DNA of 64,000 bases, taken from the NCBI GenBank assembly GCA_964600165.1, contig CAZRIP010000003.1, positions 14,000-77,999 on the forward strand, read 5' to 3'. The notes beneath the pieces are model-generated. The model was not told the origin of the DNA and made no database searches. It saw nothing but the letters and a program-made list of their open reading frames with translations. Both the position numbers and the translations under genes were made by a program. Positions 1 through 8,337 of this stretch are shown in pieces. The number at the start of each line of letters is the position of its first letter. Position 1 is the stretch's first letter. The DNA is from CAZRIP01 sp964600165. GTDB taxonomy: Bacteria; Elusimicrobiota; Elusimicrobia; UBA1565; UBA9628.

Positions 1-118
1 CCCAACGCAGGCCCATCGCGTCGGCCAACCGGTCCACGAGCATGAACCCGACGTTGTGGCGGGTGCCCGCGTACTTGGTCCCGGGGTTGCCGAGACCGAC
101 GACCAGTCGAATAGCCAA
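1..118 (-). CDS. pth: Peptidyl-tRNA hydrolase, N-terminal part (cut by window edge)
   Basis: Reading from a TTG at 118 towards base 1 gives a protein that opens with LVVGLGNPGTKYAGTRHNVG, the Pth signature. The motif includes the conserved Asn and the TRHNxGF stretch that carries the catalytic His. The enzyme releases tRNA from prematurely dropped peptidyl-tRNA in the cytosol. Only 39 residues are inside the window. TTG is chosen because it gives the usual short leader before the first beta strand, and no ATG or GTG lies nearby. It starts 9 bases after the rplY stop, and the rplY-pth order is common in bacteria. No clear Shine-Dalgarno sequence is visible, so translational coupling with rplY is likely. 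Confidence 0.9.
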   Translation of the reverse strand, partial: MAIRLVVGLGNPGTKYAGTRHNVGFMLVDRLADAMGLRW

Positions 119-127
119 CGCCGAAGG

Positions 128-880
128 CTACTTGCCTTCCTTCTTGGCCGGCTCCTTGCCCTTTTCCGCGGCGGGAGCGGCTTTGGCTTCCTTCGGGATG
201 ACCTTGCCTTCCTCGTCCTTCTTGCCCTTCGTCGAAGCGGACTCGGGCTCCGCGGGGGCGGCGGCGCCCTCGGCGCCGGGGACTGCGGCGGCGGGAGCGA
301 CCTCGGCGACCTCCTCCTTGACGATGGTCACGGACAAGACCATGTGGTCGGCGGCGTCCAAGACCTCGACGTCCGTCGGGATGCGCAGGTCCTTGACCGC
401 CAGATGCTGGTGCAGCTCGAGCGACGAGACGTCGACGTCGATCTTCTGCGGGATCTTCGTCGGCAGCGCGCGCACGCGGAGCTCGCGCAAGTCGTGGACC
501 AGGGTACCACCGTTGTTGCGCACGCCCGGAGCCTCGCCCACGATGTGCAGGGGGACGCGAGCCTCGATCTTCTCGGTCAGCGAGATGCGCTGGAAGTCGG
601 CGTGAACGGGGCGGTCCGTCACAGGATGGCGCTGGAGCGCCTTGACGATGACCGTCTCCGTCGTCTTGTCGACCTTAAGATGAAGGATCGCGTTGACGCC
701 GCCCTTCTTGCGGGCGGCCAGGAGCTCCCGCTCCGAAAAAGCGATCTGCACGGCCGGCTTGTCGCCGCCGTAGATGACGCCCGGGACTCTATTGCCCGCG
801 CGGATGGTCGAGAGCTCCTTTTTGGTGCCCGCGCCCTTTCTTGCTTCAACCGTCAACGTGATCTCTTCCATGACTTGCAC
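128..880 (-). CDS. rplY: 50S ribosomal protein L25 (CTC/TL5 type, long form)
   Basis: At 250 residues this is the two-domain CTC/TL5 form of L25, which binds 5S rRNA. The N-terminal 5S-binding domain covers roughly residues 4-95 and includes RVPGVIYGG. The beta-rich C-terminal domain follows to about residue 190. The last 55 or so residues are a low-complexity Ala/Glu/Lys tail that looks disordered. The GTG at 880 sits 4 bases after AAGGAG; an ATG at 871 is an in-frame alternative that lies farther from that site. It lies downstream of prs and upstream of pth, the usual prs-rplY-pth order. Confidence 0.95.
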   Translation of the reverse strand: MQVMEEITLTVEARKGAGTKKELSTIRAGNRVPGVIYGGDKPAVQIAFSERELLAARKKGGVNAILHLKVDKTTETVIVKALQRHPVTDRPVHADFQRISLTEKIEARVPLHIVGEAPGVRNNGGTLVHDLRELRVRALPTKIPQKIDVDVSSLELHQHLAVKDLRIPTDVEVLDAADHMVLSVTIVKEEVAEVAPAAAVPGAEGAAAPAEPESASTKGKKDEEGKVIPKEAKAAPAAEKGKEPAKKEGK

Positions 881-906
881 TGTTCTCCTTACGTTAAGCT
901 AAATCT

Positions 907-1935
907 TCAAACGAAAAGCGCGCTGATCGACTTGCCTTGGTGATTGCGCGCGATCGCTTCTCCCATCAGCCCCGCGATGGACAAGACTTTGATCTTGCCG
1001 CCTTCGAGGTGCCTGACCGGGATCGAGTCCGTCAAAATCATCTCCTCGAGCATCGAAGCCTCGACGAGGTCGCGCGCGGCGCCGGAAAGGACGCCGTGCA
1101 CGCAGGCGGCGTAGACCTTCGTCGCGCCGTTCTCGCGGATCTTGGCCGCGACCTTGGTCAGCGTGCCGCCGGTGTCCACCATGTCGTCCAAGATGATGCA
1201 GTTCTTGCCCGCCACGTCGCCGATGATGTTGTAGACCGAGGCTTCGTTCGGCCGCGGCCGCCGCTTGTCGATGATGACGAGCTGGGCGTTCAAGCGCTTG
1301 GCGAAGGCGCGCGCGCGCTCGACGCCGCCGACGTCGGGACTGACGACGCAGAGGTTCTTCAAATTCTTCTTGCGGACGTATTCGAGGATGATCGGGGCGG
1401 CGTAGAGGTGATCGACCGGGATGTCGAAGAAACCCTGGATTTGCGACGCGTGCAGGTCCATCGTGATCACGCGGTTGGCGCCGGCCGTCGTGATCAGATT
1501 CGCCATCAACTTCGAGCTGATGGGCATGCGCGGCGCGGCCTTGCGGTCGGCGCGCGCGTAGCCGAAATAGGGGATGACGGCCGTGATGCGGCCGGCCGAG
1601 GCGCGGCGCAGCGCGTCGATCATGATCAAGAGCTCGATCATGTTCTCGTTGACCGGGCGGCAGGTCGGCTGGATCACGTAGCAGTCCGAGCCGCGCACGT
1701 TCTCCTCAATCTGGACGTTGATCTCGCCGTCGGCGAAGCGGCCGACGTGCGCTTGGCCGAGCGGCATCTTGAGATAGCGCCCGATGTCTTCGGCCAGCGG
1801 GCGGTTGGCGTTGCCCGTGAAGAGCTTGAGGTGCTGGAACAGTTTGATCCCGTCGACGTAGCGCGTCTCCGCGCTGGACCTCGAGGGCGTGCTCGACTCC
1901 GGAGGGGCGGTCTTCGTCGTGAGCGTTCGGGCCAT
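907..1935 (-). CDS. prs: Ribose-phosphate pyrophosphokinase (PRPP synthetase)
   Basis: This enzyme makes PRPP from ribose 5-phosphate and ATP, the precursor of nucleotides, His, Trp and NAD. The sequence has GRFADGEINVQ, the flexible-loop region YFGYARADRK, the DLHASQIQGFF motif and the PRPP-binding loop CIILDDMVDTGGT. It is 342 residues long. The family normally begins near KLFTGNAN, so there is a Ser/Thr/Pro-rich extension of about 35 residues with no internal ATG, GTG or TTG that would remove it. Only two bases separate its start from the glmU stop, so the two are co-transcribed. Hpt, which uses PRPP, is encoded elsewhere in the window. Confidence 0.96.
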   Translation of the reverse strand: MARTLTTKTAPPESSTPSRSSAETRYVDGIKLFQHLKLFTGNANRPLAEDIGRYLKMPLGQAHVGRFADGEINVQIEENVRGSDCYVIQPTCRPVNENMIELLIMIDALRRASAGRITAVIPYFGYARADRKAAPRMPISSKLMANLITTAGANRVITMDLHASQIQGFFDIPVDHLYAAPIILEYVRKKNLKNLCVVSPDVGGVERARAFAKRLNAQLVIIDKRRPRPNEASVYNIIGDVAGKNCIILDDMVDTGGTLTKVAAKIRENGATKVYAACVHGVLSGAARDLVEASMLEEMILTDSIPVRHLEGGKIKVLSIAGLMGEAIARNHQGKSISALFV

Positions 1936-1937
1936 GT

Positions 1938-3338
1938 TTATTTTTCTTTATTCACTTGGCGCGCGCGGGCGATCGCGAGCGCCTCGTCGGGAACGTCCTC
2001 GGTCACCGTCGAGCCGGCCGCGATCTTGGCGCCGCGGCCGATCTTGACGGGGGCGATGAGGTTGACGTTCGAGCCGACGAACGCCTTGGCGGCGATCGTC
2101 GTCTTGTGCTTGGCCTTGCCGTCGTAGTTGCACGTGATGGTTCCGGCGCCGATGTTGACGTCCTCGTGGATCTCGGCGTCGCCGATATAGCTCAAGTGGT
2201 TGATCTTCGTGCCGAAGCCGACGCGCGAGGCCTTGACCTCGGTGAAGTTGCCGATCTTGGCGCGCGGGCCGATCACGGACTCGGGCCGGATGTTCGCGAA
2301 CGGCCCGATCGTCGTCTTCTCGAGGATGCGGCAGCTCTCGAGCTGCGACATGCGGACGTCGCACTCGTTGCCGATGACGACGTCCTGCATGTGCGTGAAC
2401 GGCCCGATCTTGCACATCTTGCCGATCTTGGTCTTGCCGCGCAGGATGACGCCCGGCAGGATCGTCGAGTCCTGGCCGACCTCGACGTCGGCGTCGATGT
2501 GAGTGGATTGCGGGTCCAAGATCGTCACGCCCGAGAGCATCAAGCGCTCGAGCATGCGGCGGTTCATGATGCGCTCGGCGGTCGAAAGCTGGATGCGGGA
2601 ATTAACGCCTAATACTTCCTCCGGGACCTGGCTCACGTAAGCGTTGACCTTGCCGCCCTTATGGCGGATGAGCTCGAGGATATCGGTCAAGAAGTGCTCC
2701 TTCTTCGGACCTTTTTCTCCGATGTCCTTCAAGCCCGTCAGCAGGTTCTCGACCTCAAAGCAGTAGGCGCCCGAGTTGATCTCGTTGATCGAGAGCTCCT
2801 TGGACGTTCCGACCGATTCCTCGACGATGCGCAGCACCTCGCCCAGGGGCGAGCGGACGATGCGGCCGTAGCCCTTGGGGTTGGCGAGCTTGGCGGTCAA
2901 GAGCGTGACCTGGCCCTTCTGGTCCTCGTGGCTCTGCGCCAGCGCGTAGAGGCTTTCGTAGGTCAGCAGCGGCGTGTCGCCGCACAAGACGACCGTCGTC
3001 TTGTGCTTCTTCATGAACGGCACGCTTTCCAAGACGGCGTTGCCCGAGCCGAGCTGCTTTTTCTGCTGGATGAAGGTGATGGGACGGTTGATCTGGCACT
3101 CTTTGGCGATCTCTTGGATCTCCGCCTTGACGCGCTCGGCCTCGTGGCCGATGACGACGCCGATGGCCTGCGGCTTCAAGGCGTTGGCCAGGCGCAAGAT
3201 GTAGAAGAGCATCGGCCGCCCGCCCACGTGGTGCAAGACCTTCGGGACGGCGGACTCCATGCGCGTGCCTTCGCCCGCCGCCAAGATCAGCACCGCCAGC
3301 GACTTCTGTCCTTTGTGATTGTTGTTCGAGTGGATCAT
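1938..3338 (-). CDS. glmU: Bifunctional GlmU: GlcN-1-P acetyltransferase / GlcNAc-1-P uridylyltransferase
   Basis: GlmU makes UDP-GlcNAc for peptidoglycan and outer-membrane glycolipids. The N-terminal nucleotidyltransferase half has LAAGEGTRMES and PKVLH (residues about 19-36). The C-terminal half is a left-handed beta helix of hexapeptide repeats with the acetyltransferase signature NIGAGTITCNYDGKAKHKT. The length of 466 residues is usual. With glmS and glmM also in this window, the whole route from fructose 6-phosphate to UDP-GlcNAc is present. The gene lies 22 bases after tRNA-Gln; no clear Shine-Dalgarno sequence precedes the ATG. Confidence 0.97.
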   Translation of the reverse strand: MIHSNNNHKGQKSLAVLILAAGEGTRMESAVPKVLHHVGGRPMLFYILRLANALKPQAIGVVIGHEAERVKAEIQEIAKECQINRPITFIQQKKQLGSGNAVLESVPFMKKHKTTVVLCGDTPLLTYESLYALAQSHEDQKGQVTLLTAKLANPKGYGRIVRSPLGEVLRIVEESVGTSKELSINEINSGAYCFEVENLLTGLKDIGEKGPKKEHFLTDILELIRHKGGKVNAYVSQVPEEVLGVNSRIQLSTAERIMNRRMLERLMLSGVTILDPQSTHIDADVEVGQDSTILPGVILRGKTKIGKMCKIGPFTHMQDVVIGNECDVRMSQLESCRILEKTTIGPFANIRPESVIGPRAKIGNFTEVKASRVGFGTKINHLSYIGDAEIHEDVNIGAGTITCNYDGKAKHKTTIAAKAFVGSNVNLIAPVKIGRGAKIAAGSTVTEDVPDEALAIARARQVNKEK

Positions 3339-3360
3339 GGTCGTTTGATCTAAATTTTCA

Positions 3361-3431
3361 TTCCCAGGCCTGGATTCGAACCAGGAATAACGGATTCAAA
3401 GTCCGCTGTGTTACCATTACACCACCTGGGA
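3361..3431 (-). tRNA. tRNA-Gln (anticodon TTG)
   Basis: The minus strand folds into a complete 71-base cloverleaf. It has a seven-pair acceptor stem (TCCCAGG with CCTGGGA), a D arm GTG/CAC, an anticodon arm with loop CTTTGAA, and a T arm CCTGG/CCAGG around TTCGAAT. Anticodon TTG reads CAA and CAG. The discriminator base is A, and CCA is not encoded (the next bases are TGA). No promoter is visible directly upstream because spoVG coding sequence runs into the tRNA, so it is probably cut out of the spoVG-glmU transcript. Confidence 0.95.
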
Positions 3432-3719
3432 GTCAGAGCTGGGATCGGAGGACGGCACGCCGCCGCGCTTGACCTCCTCGTGGTAGCAGGCGATGACCCG
3501 GTCTTCCAAGACCTTGCGAAAATCCATGTTGATCGGATGGGCGATGTCCTTATACGTGCCGTCGGGCAGCTTGCGCGACGGCATGCACAAGATGAGTCCT
3601 TTGTTGCTCGAGATGATCTTCATGTTCCGCACGACGAAGCAATTGTCGAAGGTCACGGTCGCGAAGGCCTTCAGCTTGTCTTCGTTGCGCAGATGAACGC
3701 GGATTTCCGTGATCTCCAT
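3417..3719 (-). CDS. spoVG: SpoVG family RNA/DNA-binding regulator
   Basis: The protein begins MEITEIRVHLRNEDKLKAF and contains FVVRNMKII and the conserved LCMPSRKLPDGTYKDIAHPI segment, all typical of SpoVG. At 100 residues it has the usual size. In Firmicutes and Borrelia, SpoVG is a small nucleic-acid-binding regulator; its role here is unknown. The ATG at 3719 shares one base with the TAA of ispE. The last 15 bases of the gene, stop codon included, lie inside the 5' part of tRNA-Gln. The order spoVG-glmU-prs-rplY-pth matches the arrangement known from Bacillus. Confidence 0.95.
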   Translation of the reverse strand: MEITEIRVHLRNEDKLKAFATVTFDNCFVVRNMKIISSNKGLILCMPSRKLPDGTYKDIAHPINMDFRKVLEDRVIACYHEEVKRGGVPSSDPSSDSQVV

Positions 3720-4618
3720 TACCCGTGGCAACTGGTCAGATAGACCTTCCAAGGATAGCCTCGAAGGCGTTTGACGCACTCCTCGCCTTCCTGATGCGAG
3801 GACACAAAACCGAAAACCGAAGACCCCGAGCCCGACATGCGGACAAATCGCGCGCCGGCGCGCTCGAGGATGGACCTGGCCTGGGCGACCCGCTCCAGTT
3901 CCGGCAGCTTGGCCTCTTCCAGGCGATTAAACAACAGACCGCCCCACTCGTCGACGGGGCGGCTTTTTTTAAGAGCGGCAAGCAGTTTATTAAGTTGGGA
4001 AAGCCTTGTCAACACGACGGGCCTGGAAGGCTTTTCGAGGGTCTTGTAGACGGACGGGGTGGCGACGTGAAGACCCGGATGGGCGAGGACCATATAAGGT
4101 AAAGACTTGCCGATCGCGACGCCCTTCAAGCGGTCGCCGATGCCGGTCCCCAAGCAGAACGCCTCAGGGCGCAGGAAGAACGGGACGTCGGCGCCGAGCG
4201 TGACCGCGATCTCGTGGAGCTTCTTTTTCTTCTTGGCGTCCAATTTGATGTCGAAGAGCTTCGCCAAGCCGAGCAGCGTCCCCGCGGCGTCGGAGGAGCC
4301 GCCGCCCAACCCCGCTCCCATCGGGATGCGTTTGGTGAGGACGATCTTGACGCCCTGCCCGACGCGGAACGCCTTGTAGAACGCGCGCGCCGCGCGCATG
4401 ACGAGGTTGTCCTCGCCCGCGGACAGCGCGGGCGCGCCGGCTTCTTCCGAAGGAATCTCGAGCTGGATTTCGCCGGTCTGATCGGCGGTCATGTCGAGCA
4501 CGTCGTAGAGGTTGATCTTCGCGAAGAGGGTGGCGAGCCGGTGATAGCCGTCGGGGCGCTTGCCGGTGATCTCGAGGAAAAGATTGACCTTCGCCGGGCA
4601 CTGCACCTTCAGACTCAT
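3719..4618 (-). CDS. ispE: 4-diphosphocytidyl-2-C-methyl-D-erythritol kinase
   Basis: IspE phosphorylates CDP-methylerythritol in the MEP route to isoprenoids, and so feeds undecaprenyl phosphate synthesis. The GHMP-kinase ATP loop PMGAGLGGGSSDAAG is clear, as are the N-terminal KVNLFLEITGKRPDGYH and the C-terminal MSGSGSSVFG loop. The length of 299 residues is normal. It overlaps the upstream TPR gene by ATGA and abuts spoVG. ispE-spoVG adjacency is common in bacteria. Confidence 0.96.
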   Translation of the reverse strand: MSLKVQCPAKVNLFLEITGKRPDGYHRLATLFAKINLYDVLDMTADQTGEIQLEIPSEEAGAPALSAGEDNLVMRAARAFYKAFRVGQGVKIVLTKRIPMGAGLGGGSSDAAGTLLGLAKLFDIKLDAKKKKKLHEIAVTLGADVPFFLRPEAFCLGTGIGDRLKGVAIGKSLPYMVLAHPGLHVATPSVYKTLEKPSRPVVLTRLSQLNKLLAALKKSRPVDEWGGLLFNRLEEAKLPELERVAQARSILERAGARFVRMSGSGSSVFGFVSSHQEGEECVKRLRGYPWKVYLTSCHG

Positions 4619-6816
4619 GGCTTGCTTCCCATCCCGTCGTTCGCGGCCGTCAGGGGCTCGAGGTCGAGCTTGACGTTGTCGAACTCGATCGACATCGTGT
4701 AGCCTCGACCCGAGCCGACGAGGCGCTTGGGCACGAAGCGTCCCTCATAACGGGCGAAATCCTGGAGCTCGAGATTGAAATCGGGCCGCGCCGCCGGCGA
4801 TACGTCCACGGCCAAACCGCCCTCGCGGGCGATCTTGATCTTCCAGCCGGGAACGTCGACGAAGCGGCTTCTCCAATGCTTCTCGTAGCGCGCGGGCCTG
4901 AGGGTCCAGAGCTCGCCGGAAAGATAGGCGCGCGCGGCGGTGAACAGCTGGGCGGCGGCGTCCGCGACGGCTTGGTCGTCGAGCCCCTCGACGTGGATCG
5001 GGTCCATTTGAAACCCTTGCGGGCCCGCGCGCACGCGAAAGAGCGGCGTAAACAGCGGCCCGAGCAGGTCGACGTCGAGCTCCTGGCCCTTGAACGTCAG
5101 CAGCCCGCGAAATTTCATCGAATGGCCGAGCACGGCGGCCTTGATGTCGCAAAGCCCGCTCACTTTCTTGAGCCCGCCCTGCGCCAGCCGGAAGAAATCG
5201 AGCGAAAGCTCGCCGAGCTTTTCCGACGAGAAGCGGCGCTCGAGCTTGCGCGACTTCTGCGGCAGCGGCGACTGCTCGGTGGCCAGCGACTCCGCGCGCC
5301 GCCAGAAAAGCCACGCCTTCTCGCGCTCGCCCAGCGCGTCGTAAGCGTCGCCGACGTGCTCCCAGACCGTCTCGTCTTCCGGGAGCCCTTTGAGCGCGGC
5401 GAGAAGGTCCGACAGCGCCTCCGTCGACCGGCCGAGCTTGAAGCGCGCCCAGCCGAGCGAATCCTGATAGGCCGCGTTTTGCGGATCGAGGGCCACGGCG
5501 CGCGCGATCATGTCCTCGGCCTCGCCGAGCTTGAGACCGCGGTCGGCCAGCGAGTAGCCGAGATAATTGAGGACGGCGGCGTCGTCGGGCTTATCGGCGA
5601 GCAGGTCTCGGAACTGGGCCTCGGCCCCCGTGATGTCGCCGGTCTTCTCGAGCAGCACGCCCAATTGATAGCGCGCGTCCCGGAAGTCGGGCTTGAGCGC
5701 CAGCGCCTTGCGCAGCACCTTGATCGCGTCGGCGTCGCGCTTGAGGTCGTCGTAGCCGAGCGCGAGGAAATAGGCGAGCTGGTCGTTGTTGGGCCAGCGC
5801 GCCAACCCCGCCTCGAGGACGGAGACGGCGTCGTTGAGCCGGCCGGCTTGCGTGAGGTAATAGCTCAAGCGCATGCTCAAGGCCGGCTCGTCTTTGAGCG
5901 CCGCGCTCGAGCGCAGATAGGTCGCCGCCTTCAGGTAGTCGCCCTCGCGTTCGGCGTCGAGCGCGAGCCAGTGATTGGCCGTCGGATCGTCAGGTTGGGC
6001 GTTCTTGGCCTCCTGGAACTGGGCTCGCGCCTTGTCGTACTCTCCATTCGCGAAATAAATCTGCCCGATGTGATTGAGAAGCGCGGCGTTCTGCGACTCG
6101 ATCTTGGCGATCTGGAGGTACTCGTCGAGCGCGGCCTGCGTCGAGTGCTGCGTCTCGTAGGCCTGCGCGAGCGCGTAGCGCGCGGGAAGCGCGTCGCCCT
6201 CGGGATCGAGCTCGATCGACGCCTTGAGCTCCTTCTCGGACGACGGGAACCTTCCTTCCTGGAGATCGATCTTCGCGAGCTGGAAGTGGGCCTCCGCGGC
6301 CTCCTCGGGATTCTGCTCGAGGAAGCGCTGGAGCAGCTCGCGCGCCTTCTGCGGCGACTTGGCGGCGAGCAAGCTGCCGAGCGAGAAGATCGTCTCGGCC
6401 GACTTCGGATCGAGCTTGAGCGCGGTCTCGAAGGAAGCCTCGGCCTCGTCGAGGCGGCCGAGGGCCCAGCACACCCGTCCGATGAGAAGATGCGACGACG
6501 CGCTCTTGGGCTCGAGCTCGACGACCTTGCGGGCCCAGCGCTCGGCCTTGTCCGGCTGGCCGATCTCGAGCGAGAGCTCGGCCGCTTGGCGGCAGATGAA
6601 AGCCGAGTTCGGATCGGCCGCGAGCGCCTGCTCATAAGCTTCGAGGGCCTCGGCGTAGGCCCCTCGGCGCTCGGCGAGCATCCCGCGGAGATAGGCCATC
6701 TCCGCGGTCTTCGCGATGACGCCAGACGGCGCCTCGGCCCGGGCGCTCGGCGCGAGGACGCCGAAGGCCGGGAAAGCGAAGACAAAGACGGCGAGCAACG
6801 GGGCGGAGGCTTTCAA
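4615..6816 (-). CDS. Exported TPR-repeat protein with lipoprotein-like C-terminal domain
   Basis: The 733-residue protein opens with a signal peptide (positively charged N-terminus, hydrophobic core, probable cut after SARA near residue 27). Residues about 35-500 are a long run of tetratricopeptide repeats, seen in the recurring A..Y...L..DP pattern. The last 220 or so residues are a beta-rich domain with MKFRGLLTFKGQELDVDLLG, which resembles LolB/DUF4292-type lipid-binding domains, although I see no lipobox. It is probably periplasmic and may take part in outer-membrane or envelope assembly. It overlaps rimI upstream and ispE downstream by four bases each. Confidence 0.85.
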   Translation of the reverse strand: MKASAPLLAVFVFAFPAFGVLAPSARAEAPSGVIAKTAEMAYLRGMLAERRGAYAEALEAYEQALAADPNSAFICRQAAELSLEIGQPDKAERWARKVVELEPKSASSHLLIGRVCWALGRLDEAEASFETALKLDPKSAETIFSLGSLLAAKSPQKARELLQRFLEQNPEEAAEAHFQLAKIDLQEGRFPSSEKELKASIELDPEGDALPARYALAQAYETQHSTQAALDEYLQIAKIESQNAALLNHIGQIYFANGEYDKARAQFQEAKNAQPDDPTANHWLALDAEREGDYLKAATYLRSSAALKDEPALSMRLSYYLTQAGRLNDAVSVLEAGLARWPNNDQLAYFLALGYDDLKRDADAIKVLRKALALKPDFRDARYQLGVLLEKTGDITGAEAQFRDLLADKPDDAAVLNYLGYSLADRGLKLGEAEDMIARAVALDPQNAAYQDSLGWARFKLGRSTEALSDLLAALKGLPEDETVWEHVGDAYDALGEREKAWLFWRRAESLATEQSPLPQKSRKLERRFSSEKLGELSLDFFRLAQGGLKKVSGLCDIKAAVLGHSMKFRGLLTFKGQELDVDLLGPLFTPLFRVRAGPQGFQMDPIHVEGLDDQAVADAAAQLFTAARAYLSGELWTLRPARYEKHWRSRFVDVPGWKIKIAREGGLAVDVSPAARPDFNLELQDFARYEGRFVPKRLVGSGRGYTMSIEFDNVKLDLEPLTAANDGMGSKP

Positions 6817-7256
6817 GGAAGATTCCGATCCATCAGGACGGCGTCGGAGCCGTCATTATAAAACTTTGGGCGGCGGCCGACAACGCGAAAGCCCGCGGCC
6901 GTGTAAAAGTTTTGTGCGCGGACGTTGCGCGCGCCCACCTCGAGCGTCACGCGGGTAAGCCTCAGCGAGCGCGCCGTCTCGAAAAGCGCGTCGAGCAAGG
7001 CGCGGCCGGCCCCACGGCGGTCCTCGCGCGCGGCGATATCGACGATCTGCGCCTCATCGGGCGCGATACGCGCGATCAAATAGCCGAGGACTCCGGCGGC
7101 GCCCTCGGAGACGAAGAAGAGCGACCCATCGCGCTCTATTTCTTCTTCGAGCGCCGCGGGCGGCCAGCCGGCGGATTCAGTCCGCGCGCGAGCGACCGCG
7201 GCGACCGCCGCGACGTCAGCGCGCCGCGCCGGCCTGACGCTTGGCTTTTGCTTCAT
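6813..7256 (-). CDS. rimI: GNAT acetyltransferase, RimI-like
   Basis: The 147-residue protein has the GNAT acetyl-CoA loop in the form REDRRGAGRALLDALF and the RimI-like strand LEVGARNVRAQNFYTAAGF. RimI acetylates the N-terminus of ribosomal protein S18, and family members act on other proteins. The gene sits directly after tsaB, as in many bacteria. Its ATG lies 41 bases inside tsaB and no later ATG, GTG or TTG precedes the fold, so the long overlap seems real. Confidence 0.85.
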   Translation of the reverse strand: MKQKPSVRPARRADVAAVAAVARARTESAGWPPAALEEEIERDGSLFFVSEGAAGVLGYLIARIAPDEAQIVDIAAREDRRGAGRALLDALFETARSLRLTRVTLEVGARNVRAQNFYTAAGFRVVGRRPKFYNDGSDAVLMDRNLP

Positions 7257-7836
7257 AACCGGCCGGCTTGAGATAAAGCGGCTCGAATGCGGGCTTGCGG
7301 CCCGAGGCGATGATCGCGGCGGCGGCGGCGGCGAGGTCCTCGGCCGTCGGGTCGGCCTCGAGGAGCTCCGCGCCGCGATCGCGCAGGGCGGCCCGGACGC
7401 CGGGCCAGCCCGCGGCGTCCACCCAGACGGGAGGCTCGGCGGGCGCGAGCCCCTTGGGGCCTCGCGCGAAGAGCTGGCAGAATTTCTCGTCGCGCCAGCC
7501 CGGCACGACGACGGCGATCAGCGCGCCGTTCGCGCGCGTGGCGGCGGCCTCGAGGCGCGAGACGGCGAGCGCGCGCTTCTTGAGCGCGCCGGCGGCGACG
7601 GCCGCGAAGGCCATGCCGATGCGGATGCCCGTGAAGCGCCCGGGGCCGCTGGCGGCGGCGAAGGCGTCGAGCTCATCGATGCGCAGGCCGGCCCGCTTGA
7701 GAAGCGCGTCGACCCGCTTGATGAGCGTCTCGTCGTGAGGCTTGGCCAAGACCTTGTGGAAACGATAGACCTTGCCGCCCGAGAGAAGCGCGAGGCTCAG
7801 AGGCTCGCCGGCCGTGTCGATCGCGAGGATGTTCAT
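7216..7836 (-). CDS. tsaB: tRNA t6A biosynthesis protein TsaB
   Basis: This 206-residue ASKHA-fold protein opens MNILAIDTAGEPLSLAL and has the family motif SGPGRFTGIRIGMAFA. TsaB is the non-catalytic partner that dimerises with TsaD and binds TsaE in making threonylcarbamoyladenosine at position 37 of tRNAs that read ANN codons. It overlaps tsaE by ATGA and rimI by 41 bases. tsaD itself is not in this window. Confidence 0.94.
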   Translation of the reverse strand: MNILAIDTAGEPLSLALLSGGKVYRFHKVLAKPHDETLIKRVDALLKRAGLRIDELDAFAAASGPGRFTGIRIGMAFAAVAAGALKKRALAVSRLEAAATRANGALIAVVVPGWRDEKFCQLFARGPKGLAPAEPPVWVDAAGWPGVRAALRDRGAELLEADPTAEDLAAAAAAIIASGRKPAFEPLYLKPAGYEAKAKRQAGAAR

Positions 7837-8285
7837 CGCGCGATGCCCGCGAGCAGCGCGCGCGAGCGCTTTCCGCGCGCCTTGAACGCGAGCCGCCGCG
7901 CGCCGGCCGCGTGCGCGAGCCGCACCTCGAGGCGGTCTTTGGGATAGAAGATCTCCCCCGCCTCAGGCCACTCGATCACGCAAGCCGCGCGCGGGTCGCG
8001 GACGAAGTCCTCGATGCCGATGTCGCCGGTCTGGTCCGCGTCGACGCGATAGAGATCGAGATGATGGAGCGTGAGCCTCTTGCCGCGGTACTCGCGGGCG
8101 AGCCCGAATGTGGGGCTCATCACGCGGCCGCGGCAGCCCGCGCCTTTGGCCAGGCCCTTCGTCAAAGTCGTCTTGCCGCTGCCGAGGTTGCCGTAAAGGC
8201 AGATGACATCAAGGGGCTTGAGAAGCTTGCCCAGCCGCAGGCCGACGGCGGTGGTCTCGTCGGGGGAATGGGTCGTGACGGTCAC
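7833..8285 (-). CDS. tsaE: tRNA t6A biosynthesis ATPase TsaE
   Basis: This small P-loop ATPase of 150 residues has Walker A GNLGSGKTTLTKGLAKG, the family pattern SPTFGLAREYRGKR followed by HHLDLYRV, and VIEWPEAGE. It drives the TsaBD complex. The start is the GTG at 8285, which lies 6 bases after a TAATCT box and has no Shine-Dalgarno sequence. tsaE-tsaB-rimI form a tight operon with four- and 41-base overlaps. Confidence 0.95.
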   Translation of the reverse strand: MTVTTHSPDETTAVGLRLGKLLKPLDVICLYGNLGSGKTTLTKGLAKGAGCRGRVMSPTFGLAREYRGKRLTLHHLDLYRVDADQTGDIGIEDFVRDPRAACVIEWPEAGEIFYPKDRLEVRLAHAAGARRLAFKARGKRSRALLAGIAR

Positions 8286-8297
8286 GCGGTCAGATTA
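8286..8297 (-). promoter_or_regulatory. Leaderless-type -10 box before tsaE
   Basis: Minus-strand TAATCT at 8297-8292 is followed by six bases and then the GTG of tsaE. No -35 consensus and no Shine-Dalgarno sequence are visible. It fits the TAnnnT pattern found before many genes in this window. Confidence 0.45.
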
Positions 8298-8337
8298 GCA
8301 AATCGACCGCGCGGCACGCGCGCCAGCCCAAACCGCG

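Noticed and set aside
3955..3975. GC-rich stretch followed by seven T on the plus strand, like an intrinsic terminator
   Set aside because: It lies well inside ispE on the opposite strand and no plus-strand gene ends nearby.
4876..6861. A 660-codon plus-strand frame opposite the TPR gene
   Set aside because: The translation is Arg/Glu/Leu-rich with no motif; the minus strand has a signal peptide and regular TPR repeats.
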